Assembly (NCBI GenBank): GCA_934120045.1
Contig: CAKOTF010000012.1
Coordinates: forward strand, 1 to 34,827
DNA length: 34,827 nucleotides
Reading direction: 5' to 3'
From: an uncultured Clostridia bacterium
GTDB lineage: Bacteria; Bacillota; Clostridia; TANB77; CAG-508
In this document: piece by piece, positions 27,001 to 34,057 of the stretch
Numbering within the stretch: position 1 is the first letter of the stretch
Layout: every line of letters begins with the position of its first letter
Notes under the pieces: model-generated
Database searches by the model: none
The model's input: the letters and a program-made list of their open reading frames with translations, nothing else
Told to the model about the DNA's origin: nothing
Position numbers and translations under genes: made by a program

Positions 27001-30000
27001 TCCTGATAAGTCTTCTATTATTTCACTATTGAATAGTAATTGTACAGGTCCACTATAATCTGCTATTTCTTCTCCAGTTTTAACTTTTGGTTGTTCTAGA
27101 CCTGTAATTACTAATCTGTATTTTTCACCAATCTTTTGAGAATTTCCATTTATTTGGTCTGTTATGTCTTCAACTTTGGTTAATGTTTTTGTAATATGTG
27201 AATTTGCTTCTTCTTCACCATCTACTTTTACAGTTATTAAGTTTGCATTTTCGTCTGTTTGTAATTGTGTAGATTTAAAATATTTGTCTATTACATCAAA
27301 TTCTACTGTTACTGTTTTTGTAATATAATCTATATTTGGATTTTCTTCTTCTTCTACATTTGAGTATTTATAGTTTATTTGTGGTTTTACTATATCTGCA
27401 AACATTGTTTCTTCTGTATTTTGTTTAATCATGTTTTCGTCTTTTAATAATATATTTTCCCATTTGTATTTTTCTGTTGCATTTTCATCATCTATTGCTA
27501 TTTCGCTTAAATTTTGGTTTCCATACTTGTCAACTAATTTTTGTGCAGATATTTTTAGTTTTATATTTCCACTCCATTCTAAATATTTTTTATCATCAAC
27601 TCTAGTATTTTCTCTCCAATTTGTAATTGAAACTGTATATTTATTAGAATTTGTTTTATCTTGTACAATTTCTATACTTAAATCTTCATCAGTGTCTTCA
27701 TAATCATCAAAATATACCTTTATATCATTCTTTGTTAATGTATTTGTTACTTCAGAAGTATATATGTCTGTATCTGTCTTTCCTTCAATTACTGCTTTTA
27801 TTCCTGATATTTTACCATTTGAATCTTTGATATATGTTCTTTCTGCAAGCTTCCATTCTGGTCTATATATAGGATTAATTTTTGCATTTGTTATTATTTT
27901 TTCTTCTGATGTTGTGTTTGGTTTGAATGAATATAAATTAGAATATATTGATTCAGGTGCTAAAAATGTTAATTTATTATCTTTACCACAATTTGTTGCA
28001 AAATTATCATATGTTTTTCCTAAGCTTGTGAACATTGGTCCCATATCTATTTGTGTCATTGACTCACTTCCACAATTTTCAAACATTGCTTTGGTATTTT
28101 TTACATTTGCTGTATTGAAATTATCTCCTAAGTCTAACTTAGTTAATTTATTTCCAAAGTTTTTGAACATTGCTTCCATATTTACAACTTTTGAAGTTTT
28201 GAAATTTTTACCAATATTGAATGTTGTCATTTTATTATATCCTAATCCTTCAAACATTCCTTCCATAGAAGTTATATTTGTTGTATCGAATTTATCTGGT
28301 ATTTCAAATGTTGTCATTGCATTATATCCTGCATTATAGAACATATAATCCATTTTTCTAACTGTTGTTCCTGTTTCTAGTCTATCTAAGTTTTCGATTA
28401 TTACTTGTGATTTACATTTTGCCCCATATCCTATATTTGCAAATAAATAACTTGAATCAACATTAAAGTCTATATCATAATTACTTCCTATGTGTACTGT
28501 ATATGGTGCTTGTGTTTCATCATACCAAGCATATATTACAGCCTCTCCATCCCAAACTACGTCTTCATCATTCCATGTTCCTGTTGCTTGTCTATGTCCT
28601 GAAGCTGCTACTGACCATTTTGTTGATGTTTCTTTCATTTTTTGAGTGTCATTTTCTACTATGATTTTTTCAATATCTTGTCTTTGTATTGGTCCACCTA
28701 AAAATGGATCTGTTGGCTTGTATTCATATCTATTTTCTTTTTCTATATATGCTACTTTTAATGCATTTACAATTGCAAACATTGTTGCTTTATTTTTATT
28801 TGTATGTTCATCTATTACTACTCCTGATGGTAAGAACATATATACTGTATTTGGATTTTGTGTTATTCCTGTTATATATATTTCAAATGTTATACTCTTT
28901 TTGTCTTCTGCCATCTTAATATTTTCTAGAACTACATTTAAGCCTTCCTGGTCTGTAATGTCTTTATCTTCACATATAAGTCTAACTTTTTTATTATTTA
29001 TTGCTTCTTGTAATTTTGTTATTGTTTCTGTTTCGTTTAATTGATATTTATCACTTGCAATTACAGATAATCTAATTGTTCCGTTTACTATATCAATATC
29101 TAATCCTTTTCTTCTAACATATGGTGAAACAACGTCAACAATTTCTCCATCTGTCTTATTTCCTGGCAAATCAATTCCTGATGTAATTATTGTATTAATA
29201 TTTCTCAAACCATTTTTGTCTTCAATACTATTTGAATTTATTGCTATTGTTAAAATACCACTATAGTCTTCTCCATTATTAGGATCTTGTTGTAAATTTG
29301 AAAATACTAATTCATATTTCTTTCCTACTATTATGTCTTTACCATTTATTCTATTTTCTATTTCAGATATTTCGTTTAATTCTATTGTTACAAGACCTTT
29401 TTCCTGAGCTTCTAGCAAGTTTACTCCATCAATTTGAGCAACTCCTATGTTTTCCAATGTTAGGACACTATTCTCATTAAAATATCTATCTGTAATATCT
29501 ATTGTCATTTTGAATGTTTTGTTTTGATTATTTATATCTGAAGTTATGTATTTATATGTGATTGTTGGTTTTATATAGTCTACATCTCCACCTATTAATG
29601 TTGTTTTATCATTTCCATTTCCAGTTTTATCTTTTATTGTATTTTCAGGTATATCTACTGTTACATATCCACTCCAGTCAATAAACTCTCTATCATAATT
29701 TACTTCTGTTCTTTTTTGTTCAAATTTTGATAATATTAATTTGTATGTTCTTACAACATATTGAACACCTGTATTTGTTGTTTTATGTTCATCTACATAT
29801 GTTAAATTCTTTTCAAGGTTTGCTTCTAATCCATCAACATATGTTGTAATATCATTTGCAGTTAATGTTGTATTTTCTGTAGAATCAAAATATTTATCTA
29901 TTGCTTTAAATTTTAGTGTTTTTGTTTTATTAGTGTTGTCATAATTTTTCTCATCTTGTGTTAATTCTATTTGTTCAATTCTAGGTTTTATAAAATCTAC

Positions 30001-33000
30001 CATTCCAACATTTAATGTTGTCTCTATATTCTTATTATCTGATTTGTCTACTAAAGTGTCTGCTGAAATTTTTATGTCTATATTACCACTCCACTCTAAA
30101 TATTCTTTTTTAGCTTGTTTTTCTGCTTGTTCAAAACCTGATAATTTTACTCTATATTTAACTCCATAATTTTTATTTCCATCTTCTCTTTTTTCTGTTA
30201 CTAATACTCCATATTGACTTTCACCTTTAAAATATTCAAATTCTACTTTTATGTCTCTAGCTTCTTCTTTGTCTACTATTGGTAATATATCTTGAGGTGT
30301 TAATGTATTACTTACATAATATTTATCTGTTCCTATAATATCTACATATACATAACTTTCTTCTAATCCTTTTTCAAAGTTTTTATTATGTATTTCTACA
30401 TTTTCAATTCTCCAAATTGGTTTTACAACATCTACTATTACTGGATTTTTATTATCACCTTTTGGTTCATCTATTCCTATTGTTATTGTTTTTTCAATGT
30501 TCTTGTTTCCTGATAAGTCTATTGCTTTATTTGCTGGAATTATTATTGATACATATCCACTATAATTCTTATATAATTCTCCCATTTCTTGTTCTAAATT
30601 CTTTACTTCTAATGTATATGTTATTCCTTTTCCATCTTTTCTTTGTGTTTTTGTTAAAGAATTTTTTACGTTATTTATATTAACATTTTCCCATTTTGAT
30701 GTTGTTTCATTATATACTTTTAATATTAAATCTTGTAATGTTAACCCTTCTGATGAATAATATTTATCAACTACGTCAAATCCTACTGTTAATATTCCAT
30801 TTGTTTTATCTATTTGTGTATTTGAATATTTATAAATATATTCTGGTTTAACGAAGTCTGAATATAATGTTCCATCTGTGTTTTTATCTATTTCTCCATC
30901 TTTAATTGTATCTAATAAGTTTCCATTTCCATATATATCTAGAGCTTGTCTTCTATCAATTTCTATACTTACATTTCCACTCCATTCTCTATATGGCTTG
31001 TTTTCTTGTAGTATTGATTGTTCAAAATCTGTTAATGTTATTGTATAATATACACTTCCATTTTCTTCTTTCAAAAATGTAACATCTTTTTTTACATTTG
31101 TTCCGTCATCTGCAAGTTCTTCATCTATATATATTTTTATTGTATCTTTTGTTAATTTACTTGTTGTTTCTTTATATGTTGTATTATATCCTGTTGCTTT
31201 TACAACTAATGTTAATGTTTTATTTAATTCATCTATTGAGCTACTATATTTACTCCATACTATTTTGTATTTACAGTTTATTGTTCCTATTTCATAATTT
31301 ATTAAAACTTCTGAATTTGGATTTAATCTTAAATTATTTATATCAGAATATATCGCTTCACCACAATATATTATACAGCCAGCTATTCCTGTATTTTGCA
31401 ACATTGCTTCATTTGTTTCTGGAATATTAGTAAATGCTGGTCCTAAATCCAATATACTTAAATTACTACATCCGTTAAACATATAACTCATATCTGTTAC
31501 TAAATTAGTATAAAATTTTTCTTTTAATTCAAGTTGTCCTAAAGTGCTACAATTATTGAACATATAACTCATATTTGTTACTTTGTTTGTATTGAATTTT
31601 TCTTTTAAATCTATTGTTTCTAACGTACTACATCCATTAAACATATATGACATATTTATTACTTGTGTTGTATCAAATTTTTCTCCTAAATTAATTGTAT
31701 TTAAATTGTTACAGTCATTGAACATATATGACATATTTGTTACTTTTTCTGTATTAAATTTTTCTTTTAAATCTATATTTGTTAATTTATTACAATTACT
31801 AAACATATATGATGCATCTAATACAATTGATGTATCAAAGTTATTTCCTAAATCTATTGTTGTTAAGTTTATACAATTTTGAAACATTTTACTTATATTT
31901 GTTACTTTATTTGTATTAAATTTTTCGTTTAATGTGATATTTTTTAATGTTGAACATCCTCCAAACATTTCTTGCATGTTTCTTACATTCTTGGTATCAA
32001 ATTTTGAAGAAAACGTTATTTCTTGTAGATTTGCACAATTACTAAACATATATTCCATATTTAATGAATTTATTGTGTTTATTAGATTAATATTTTCTAT
32101 TGTTGTTATCCCAGTATTTGCAAATAAATAACTTGTGTCTCTATTTACATATATATCAAAATCACTTCCGATATAAACTTCGTATTTTCCATTTCCATCT
32201 TTATCTTCATATCCTGCAATTATTGTAGAACTTCCTACAGCTGAAACATCATAATAATTTGTTCCTATTACTTCACTTTTACTTTTTACGAATGTTATTT
32301 TTTCTATATCTTTTCTTTTTATTCCATCTATATTTAAGAATTTACTATCTTCTGTTTTTTCTGTATTTGTTGGTCTTAATACATCAAATACTATAAAACT
32401 TTTTTCTTCATTTTCATTTTTTGTTTCATCTATTATTGTTCCTTTAGGTATTGTTATTTTTACTTGTTCTATATTTTCTGTTGCTGTATATATTTCGACT
32501 TCATATGTAATTCCATATTGAACTTCTTTTGTTACCCCATCTATTGTTCTAGATTCCATTAATTTTTTTCCTGGATGTATTGTTATCTTTACATTTGAGT
32601 TTGCTTCTTTTGCATTTACATATACTTTAAAGTTCTTTTTTAATTCTTCACTTGTGGCATTGTATGTTCCTGGTGCAATTGTGTCTGAAGCATAATATGT
32701 ATCAGATCCTCTTAATGTAAATTTCATTGTTGCTATATTATTATCATTTAATTCTAGTTTTCTGTTTTCTGTTTCCCAAATCGGATTAACAAAGTCTACT
32801 ATTTTACTTGAATCTGTTGTAATATTAGGATTATAGTCAATATAATCTCCTATGTTATATTCATTTCCTTCAGAGTCTATAATTTTATTATCACTTTCAT
32901 TTGTTGTCCACCTTAATTGTGATGTTCTTCCTTTGTTTGTTACTGAATATGTTTGGTTACTATTTGTTTTTACTAAATATCCATTTTCTGAGGTTTGTAA

Positions 33001-33231
33001 TTTATAATTGTTTTCTCCTAATTTTTTGTTTAGTTCTTTTACAAATTCATCTGTTTCTAAATATTCTGTATTGCTTTTTGATAATGCATTTTGTGCAGCT
33101 TCTTGTATCTTTTGTTTTGTTGTTAATTTATTACTATTTATTCCAATTATCAATATAAAAATCAAAAATAACAAAAATACTACATTTATAAGTCTTATTT
33201 TTATTATTTTTTTCTCCTCTTTTTCTTTCAT
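18328..33231 (-). CDS. Giant surface protein: Ig-like array, two DUF285/BspA blocks, InlB-like segment, right-handed beta-helix
   Basis: This 4967-aa open frame has no interruption. It starts at ATG 33231 (RBS AGGAG) with a consensus promoter upstream. Residues 10-35 are a hydrophobic signal or anchor helix without the SipW pattern. Order: Ig-like domain (about 130-290); DUF285/BspA repeats (about 385-610); six Ig-like domains (about 650-1490); a second, divergent DUF285 block (about 1595-1760); nine Ig-like domains (about 1790-3040); an InlB B-repeat-like segment (about 3070-3165); a right-handed beta-helix (about 3170-4065) beginning VFVSGSKGNDNNNGLSTGTA with about 20 (I/V)YGGG-type turns; then about 900 residues of further beta domains. 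Ig units share VDFVKPxxxY, TDKYF, LSNFE and DxSGNxN. No LPXTG or other C-terminal anchor is present. It is presumably a very long adhesin or matrix protein; the ligand is unknown. Confidence 0.93.
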   Translation of the reverse strand: MKEKEEKKIIKIRLINVVFLLFLIFILIIGINSNKLTTKQKIQEAAQNALSKSNTEYLETDEFVKELNKKLGENNYKLQTSENGYLVKTNSNQTYSVTNKGRTSQLRWTTNESDNKIIDSEGNEYNIGDYIDYNPNITTDSSKIVDFVNPIWETENRKLELNDNNIATMKFTLRGSDTYYASDTIAPGTYNATSEELKKNFKVYVNAKEANSNVKITIHPGKKLMESRTIDGVTKEVQYGITYEVEIYTATENIEQVKITIPKGTIIDETKNENEEKSFIVFDVLRPTNTEKTEDSKFLNIDGIKRKDIEKITFVKSKSEVIGTNYYDVSAVGSSTIIAGYEDKDGNGKYEVYIGSDFDIYVNRDTSYLFANTGITTIENINLINTINSLNMEYMFSNCANLQEITFSSKFDTKNVRNMQEMFGGCSTLKNITLNEKFNTNKVTNISKMFQNCINLTTIDLGNNFDTSIVLDASYMFSNCNKLTNIDLKEKFNTEKVTNMSYMFNDCNNLNTINLGEKFDTTQVINMSYMFNGCSTLETIDLKEKFNTNKVTNMSYMFNNCSTLGQLELKEKFYTNLVTDMSYMFNGCSNLSILDLGPAFTNIPETNEAMLQNTGIAGCIIYCGEAIYSDINNLRLNPNSEVLINYEIGTINCKYKIVWSKYSSSIDELNKTLTLVVKATGYNTTYKETTSKLTKDTIKIYIDEELADDGTNVKKDVTFLKEENGSVYYTITLTDFEQSILQENKPYREWSGNVSIEIDRRQALDIYGNGNLLDTIKDGEIDKNTDGTLYSDFVKPEYIYKYSNTQIDKTNGILTVGFDVVDKYYSSEGLTLQDLILKVYNETTSKWENVNINNVKNSLTKTQRKDGKGITYTLEVKNLEQEMGELYKNYSGYVSIIIPANKAIDLSGNKNIEKTITIGIDEPKGDNKNPVIVDVVKPIWRIENVEIHNKNFEKGLEESYVYVDIIGTDKYYVSNTLTPQDILPIVDKEEARDIKVEFEYFKGESQYGVLVTEKREDGNKNYGVKYRVKLSGFEQAEKQAKKEYLEWSGNIDIKISADTLVDKSDNKNIETTLNVGMVDFIKPRIEQIELTQDEKNYDNTNKTKTLKFKAIDKYFDSTENTTLTANDITTYVDGLEANLEKNLTYVDEHKTTNTGVQYVVRTYKLILSKFEQKRTEVNYDREFIDWSGYVTVDIPENTIKDKTGNGNDKTTLIGGDVDYIKPTITYKYITSDINNQNKTFKMTIDITDRYFNENSVLTLENIGVAQIDGVNLLEAQEKGLVTIELNEISEIENRINGKDIIVGKKYELVFSNLQQDPNNGEDYSGILTIAINSNSIEDKNGLRNINTIITSGIDLPGNKTDGEIVDVVSPYVRRKGLDIDIVNGTIRLSVIASDKYQLNETETITKLQEAINNKKVRLICEDKDITDQEGLNVVLENIKMAEDKKSITFEIYITGITQNPNTVYMFLPSGVVIDEHTNKNKATMFAIVNALKVAYIEKENRYEYKPTDPFLGGPIQRQDIEKIIVENDTQKMKETSTKWSVAASGHRQATGTWNDEDVVWDGEAVIYAWYDETQAPYTVHIGSNYDIDFNVDSSYLFANIGYGAKCKSQVIIENLDRLETGTTVRKMDYMFYNAGYNAMTTFEIPDKFDTTNITSMEGMFEGLGYNKMTTFNIGKNFKTSKVVNMEAMFKNFGNKLTKLDLGDNFNTANVKNTKAMFENCGSESMTQIDMGPMFTSLGKTYDNFATNCGKDNKLTFLAPESIYSNLYSFKPNTTSEEKIITNAKINPIYRPEWKLAERTYIKDSNGKISGIKAVIEGKTDTDIYTSEVTNTLTKNDIKVYFDDYEDTDEDLSIEIVQDKTNSNKYTVSITNWRENTRVDDKKYLEWSGNIKLKISAQKLVDKYGNQNLSEIAIDDENATEKYKWENILLKDENMIKQNTEETMFADIVKPQINYKYSNVEEEENPNIDYITKTVTVEFDVIDKYFKSTQLQTDENANLITVKVDGEEEANSHITKTLTKVEDITDQINGNSQKIGEKYRLVITGLEQPKVKTGEEIADYSGPVQLLFNSEIIEDLSGNKNISKTITIDTDDGDDEENSVIVDVVDPVWLYKISSIDRNSKTVTLQITGSDKYYDTNNLMENYENKIKVLMNGEEINTITKELRKISEDAQKVVYELTLGNFEKREGVTQIVIPTGTITDKYGNTNKETTINVGNPNWTEAGDTDGKYDAFSKNIVDFTKPSFTYKYSGVSKTANPDINYKEKVLTVGFKLNENYVYENLLKEGNELSIDNKKIRIKVDGTDITEQLKINLNSSNAVNGVKDYVLNISNFELDKILDGEEYKNYSGPVQLIFEKGLVTDTSGNQNLATTITIDYDDGDDEDNPVIVDVVNPIWSYYNSTINRNNNTVEVQLKGTDKYLSKDSLTANDIDVFIDGTKIPTIQKQITKVQSNNTSVTYKVVLSNFEEYSGKTQIQLAPNTLEDTSGNKNILTMINVGNTNWVEDGDSEGIYTAFKENVVDFIKPEITYHTSSIDRTNKTVELQIKLSDKQYLFDKLSKEQNGKLTYNTSYIHVYVKDVEKSEIAKQLNLVEETETYKIYKLILGNFGINDREVKISVDEGTVHDTSGNRNEETIIYAGNPDWKEDNGFIDNIVDFIQPEITYIYENGQSPIINKENKTVTFKFKVTDTNYARNTFEGSSLEIKVDGKSVGENITRTYSTKEILDDENRVIGLEYTVVLSNFEIERQVNEPYTRYSGTLEITIPEGKFFDSSGNSNNSKYIIICEDKETENIKDATIIDFVDPKIYTDNNTVVYDYVKQTATISFETSDRFFKTNKSEKDEKGNNLAIIDKDEIRIIDDNGDDATDTLDWKLSTPIFTNYGYKYSITIQDYVDEFKFSFIFKEGSIYDENGKYNEETTLTYMVDDVKPRIKYKGINVNYLDNQSYSATVNVETIDRYLDLENSHITTNDVKVYRDGEDVTSDVGINVSGISKVTKIPRSMTFYINLSNLSVTGTYSLVFNEGIMIDEEKNKNIQTTMTFSKSAIKSTNYEEIKYFVDEDVIYVNELLNINETGENNATVYTPSTIGELYYEGKNSNFSEKYEYTNGTQNAQTFFAWVEADSEGNYIYYKDSSYTEKYEENDSNKENGYLRKFDVYDEIPGKIHYLKAMWQKANVVFVSGSKGNDNNNGLSTGTAVKTIEKALEKLSSSGTTKTNYIVVTDEVTLNNTINKNVTITSLYGGKDYQHTNNAKLKISSNINLQADVVFDNIKIDSESSTISNGKQILANENFTNLLIGNYHNITLGRRISSSNGKYSFGAVIGGNYKTESNKGEIGRNKIIIESGTYNDIIVGSSISESNKTSNSKYVTTTLQIGSKKDGTKAQNTKLTINGYLMLGQNETNCYSYEAVENDNYTNMYSKNYATIELHSGTFTGNNLYSNSSENSAIYLRSINSTTEGNVLFKMYGGQVNGNIYAGARTINSNTDAVVTNMYFYGGNIISPNGGIFGQGANESFYGGSRITLTGITQINGSVYGGSNVTIDGKGNGTANTEINVTGSSVKISGNIYGGSKYSQNTENEVTGIINGNTNINIAGTIDTNVYGGGYNTQVSDSTNINISGTLTGDLFGGAYQSYVKQSTNIITTGNLYGNIYGGGENTSNGTSGIGYKQNSEFISGTINVNIKTGTIGNKNTSNNIYGGSKNQNNISTDKFEENSYITIGSTEGSPIIYNTIYGGGINDKLNSTNIEVIGNNRNSYLKIYGASNANSVIKTSNITTNGGYIAEIYGSGNTVGSVDTTNITLDRSTVQNVYGAGNRNSAKTTNIIAKSGNITNIYGGGKDLDTAIENTNISVLNGNITNIYGAGLNNGAGRTNINVNVSTRTSRITNIYGGAKDSGNVNETNVNILNGSVNNVYGGNQNGGYTINSKVNIQKTAEVKNKLFAGGQNTDIGTSSTNGNAILNITGGTIYCDVNGGSDLGKVYGNTFVNIGKEVAQIEAEKINSGNINIQGDIFGGGTSEYSQYKLQYDNSQTSEYNFDKVTSVEGNSNINIDGKSTITFANNIYGTGNASTYSGTSNITIENFGIQKNVKEIKSIQRASNLYIGNSWLEIDGKQDILSASNRASYSLNKIDSVTLYKASAVHVQSEFNLVKEFNSYVDKEKTQKATAENVINRLYTLEALNLVIAKQETYSADEITEFGDVNGLTFFGMYAFKHSGNSNDKTYDIYDPITNNAKLGTGNVFVQGAYVQGKRKDDHDLYVDGFYTNMIHNKTEFSENETIIPYIEGRNDYQWIIGINMIEYNVALTGSVYSRQSIADVKLDFEYLPNAKYTISKVSLNALKKGIELVDPSKIKEIADSTDIANSQFGLSIQTTKEGNWTQDTSNNIYTADEGGVKFNGLTFDSDSSSTPPTLRFKMYNSLNITKNQNLGRINLILLGENINEESGQKETFLVVVSVDLKTVAEITNTKYVAMFKDTDETTRNYTSNSKIDLTYRLFYNSDYTIYDDNNDKRAVSSTMKLPAGTKLTIMDTSNPSSKTYYRIIHSEDGYDEVDRDKAGNITNYIYYLENFTEMGAVENSVKYNDKSNGNSNYYHVISGTTSTQKPENSDEDTTKSYAKEDFELLVDFAETNITQDFAEQDIHIELRHNGTVKYGQDEENKRTFNIWSDASKKATMNFEVIAQENNNAMNPTYTNLLNITASLTGAKVSEEENGIVLDTQYFDKAGGIAFELVDSNGNNVDYTKLSDFYIEETRGDETVRYNADMNGIVSFNITSGYSFVNKKYTVNIVQKTLSTGKYKLKVTYFFSDDGKYYASETKKISYDEIEIVVINTNIVNIGITQDNSNRVFTINKNTKSITDMNEQNSGINLNVKLKGAEEKNSVRVELFKRQQTYNGKNYNEPKYSSIDFNTIFTTNNTLTKKDNEYILIPSCKSDNISIDFNAMFKTNVINTLPLGEYKIVFKVYYEDYFVQEISKTFIITQ
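21040..23722 (-). repeat. Right-handed beta-helix repeats with (I/V)YGGG turns
   Basis: Translated on the minus strand, roughly 20 copies of NxNIxGxIxxNIYGGGxN-type coils are visible, including NVYGGGYN, DLFGGAYQ, NIYGGGEN, TIYGGGIN, EIYGSGN, NIYGAGLN and DIFGGGTS. They are spaced about 25-45 residues apart, with stacked Asn/Thr strands between. The entry motif GSKGNDNNNGLSTGTAVKTI resembles the start of pectate-lyase-like parallel beta-helix adhesins. No pectate-lyase catalytic residues were identified, so a structural role is preferred. Confidence 0.8.
24110..27870 (-). repeat. Array of about nine Ig-like domains (second block)
   Basis: Units of about 110-160 codons each begin with (V)DFxKPxxxYxY or VDVVxPxWxY. 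They continue with NKTVTxxFxxTDKYF, a VDGxx segment, an LSNFE strand, a YSGxVxxxI strand and DxSGNxNxxTTIxxG. Two linked units share an acidic joint DDGDDEEN/DDGDDEDN. The repeats are diverged at DNA level, which indicates old duplication rather than recent expansion. Confidence 0.75.
27960..28440 (-). repeat. Second DUF285/BspA block, divergent 28-30-aa repeats
   Basis: About four units of the type KFDTTNITSMEGMFEGLGYN and KNFKTSKVVNMEAMFKNFGN are preceded by the same IGSxYDIxxNxDSSYLFANxG lead-in seen before the first block. The shared lead-in shows that the two blocks arose by duplication of a larger module inside the gene. Confidence 0.8.
28770..31280 (-). repeat. Array of about six Ig-like domains (first block)
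   Basis: This has the same unit pattern as the 24110-27870 array (VDFxKP, DKYF, DFEQ/NLEQ, EWSG or NYSG, D.GN.N), lying between the two DUF285 blocks. Recurrent YxEWSGNIxIxI segments mark the penultimate strand of each unit. Confidence 0.75.
31400..32080 (-). repeat. First DUF285/BspA block with 81-bp repeats
   Basis: About nine tandem 25-27-residue units of the type EKFNTxKVTNMSYMFNxCSxL occur. Well-conserved units are 81 bp apart; for example the gtatt element starts at 31589, 31670 and 31751. The same repeat class, with a 78-bp period, is found in the left-edge gene. Confidence 0.85.
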
Positions 33232-33278
33232 TTTTTCTCCTATTTTTTTCTTTTTTTCTTGTTATTTTTTCTGCTTTT

Positions 33279-33307
33279 ATTATACCAATCTAATTAATTA
33301 AAATCAA
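33279..33307 (-). promoter_or_regulatory. Promoter of the giant surface protein gene
   Basis: Minus-strand TTGATT (33307-33302), a 17-bp spacer and TATAAT (33284-33279) lie 47 bp upstream of the ATG at 33231. The -35 overlaps the shared 13-mer CGAAAAATGTTGA also found at the 6147 unit promoter. Confidence 0.7.
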
Positions 33308-33349
33308 CATTTTTCGAGATTTTTTTTACTGTTATTTTTTGGTGTTTTT

Positions 33350-33862
33350 GTGTTTCTTTTTACGTCAAAAGTCATTACGCAAAATGGTTATACTGCACAA
33401 TGTTCTGTATTAGTAATGACAAGTGTAAAGGAAATAAGCATTGGTTCAACATATTCTGTTAATATAAATTCAAAAATAACTATTTCTGCTCGTGTAGATA
33501 TAGCAGAAAAACAACCTACTGAAAAATTAGAATGGATAAGCAGTAATCCAGAAATAGCAAGTGTAGAAAGTTCATCTGGAACTTGGGAAAAAATTGATAT
33601 AAATATTTTGTTTATGAAAAAGACATACTATGAAACAGAAGCTGTAATAATAGGAAATAAATTGGGGACTACAACAATTACAGTAAAAGGATATGATGGA
33701 AGGATTCTTGGCACAGTTAAAGTTACTGTAACTAAAAAAGTAAATATAACACTTCCTGCTAATGGTAAAAATGGAGAAAGCTATTTTTCAGATTGGAGTG
33801 GAGAAATTGAAGCTAGTGCAAAATCAGTAACAATATCACTATTTTTGACATTCATATTATAA
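33350..33862 (+). pseudogene. Big2-domain fragment, 5'-truncated remnant of a surface protein
   Basis: The open frame of about 170 codons begins with a GTG that has no RBS and no signal peptide. Its first residues (SKVITQNGYTAQCSVLV) look like the last strands of one Big2 domain. A second Big2 domain follows (about residues 25-130; KLEWISSNPEIASVES and NKLGTTTITVKGYDGR). It then ends soon after an incomplete downstream domain (NGKNGESYFSDWSGE). This is what remains if the 5' part of a larger gene was lost next to the giant gene's promoter. It could still be expressed, but no promoter was seen. Confidence 0.6.
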
Positions 33863-33973
33863 ATACTTCTATTTGTGTAACTGATTTTAAAAACTGTTGT
33901 GTTCTTACTCTATAAAGCATTTTGAAACATTTCTATATAGATCTTAGAAAATCAAAAACAAAAATTAATTTAC

Positions 33974-34002
33974 TTGCAATTCAAAAAATAATATAGTAAA
34001 AT
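33974..34002 (+). promoter_or_regulatory. Promoter of the AAA-ATPase_like gene
   Basis: TTGCAA (33974-33979), a 17-bp spacer and TAAAAT (33997-34002) lie 55 bp before the ATG at 34058. The rest of the 195-bp gap from 33863 holds nothing recognisable apart from a tiny CTAC/GTAG palindrome near 34021-34033. Confidence 0.5.
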
Positions 34003-34057
34003 ATTTACATATAAATTACTCTACCAACAGTAGAATATAATGAAAGTGAGGTAAATT

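Noticed and set aside
18328..33231. Many plus-strand frames of 60-190 codons inside the giant gene
   Set aside because: All are antisense to a single continuous domain-rich frame, are rich in Phe/Leu/Ser/Tyr, and lack start signals.
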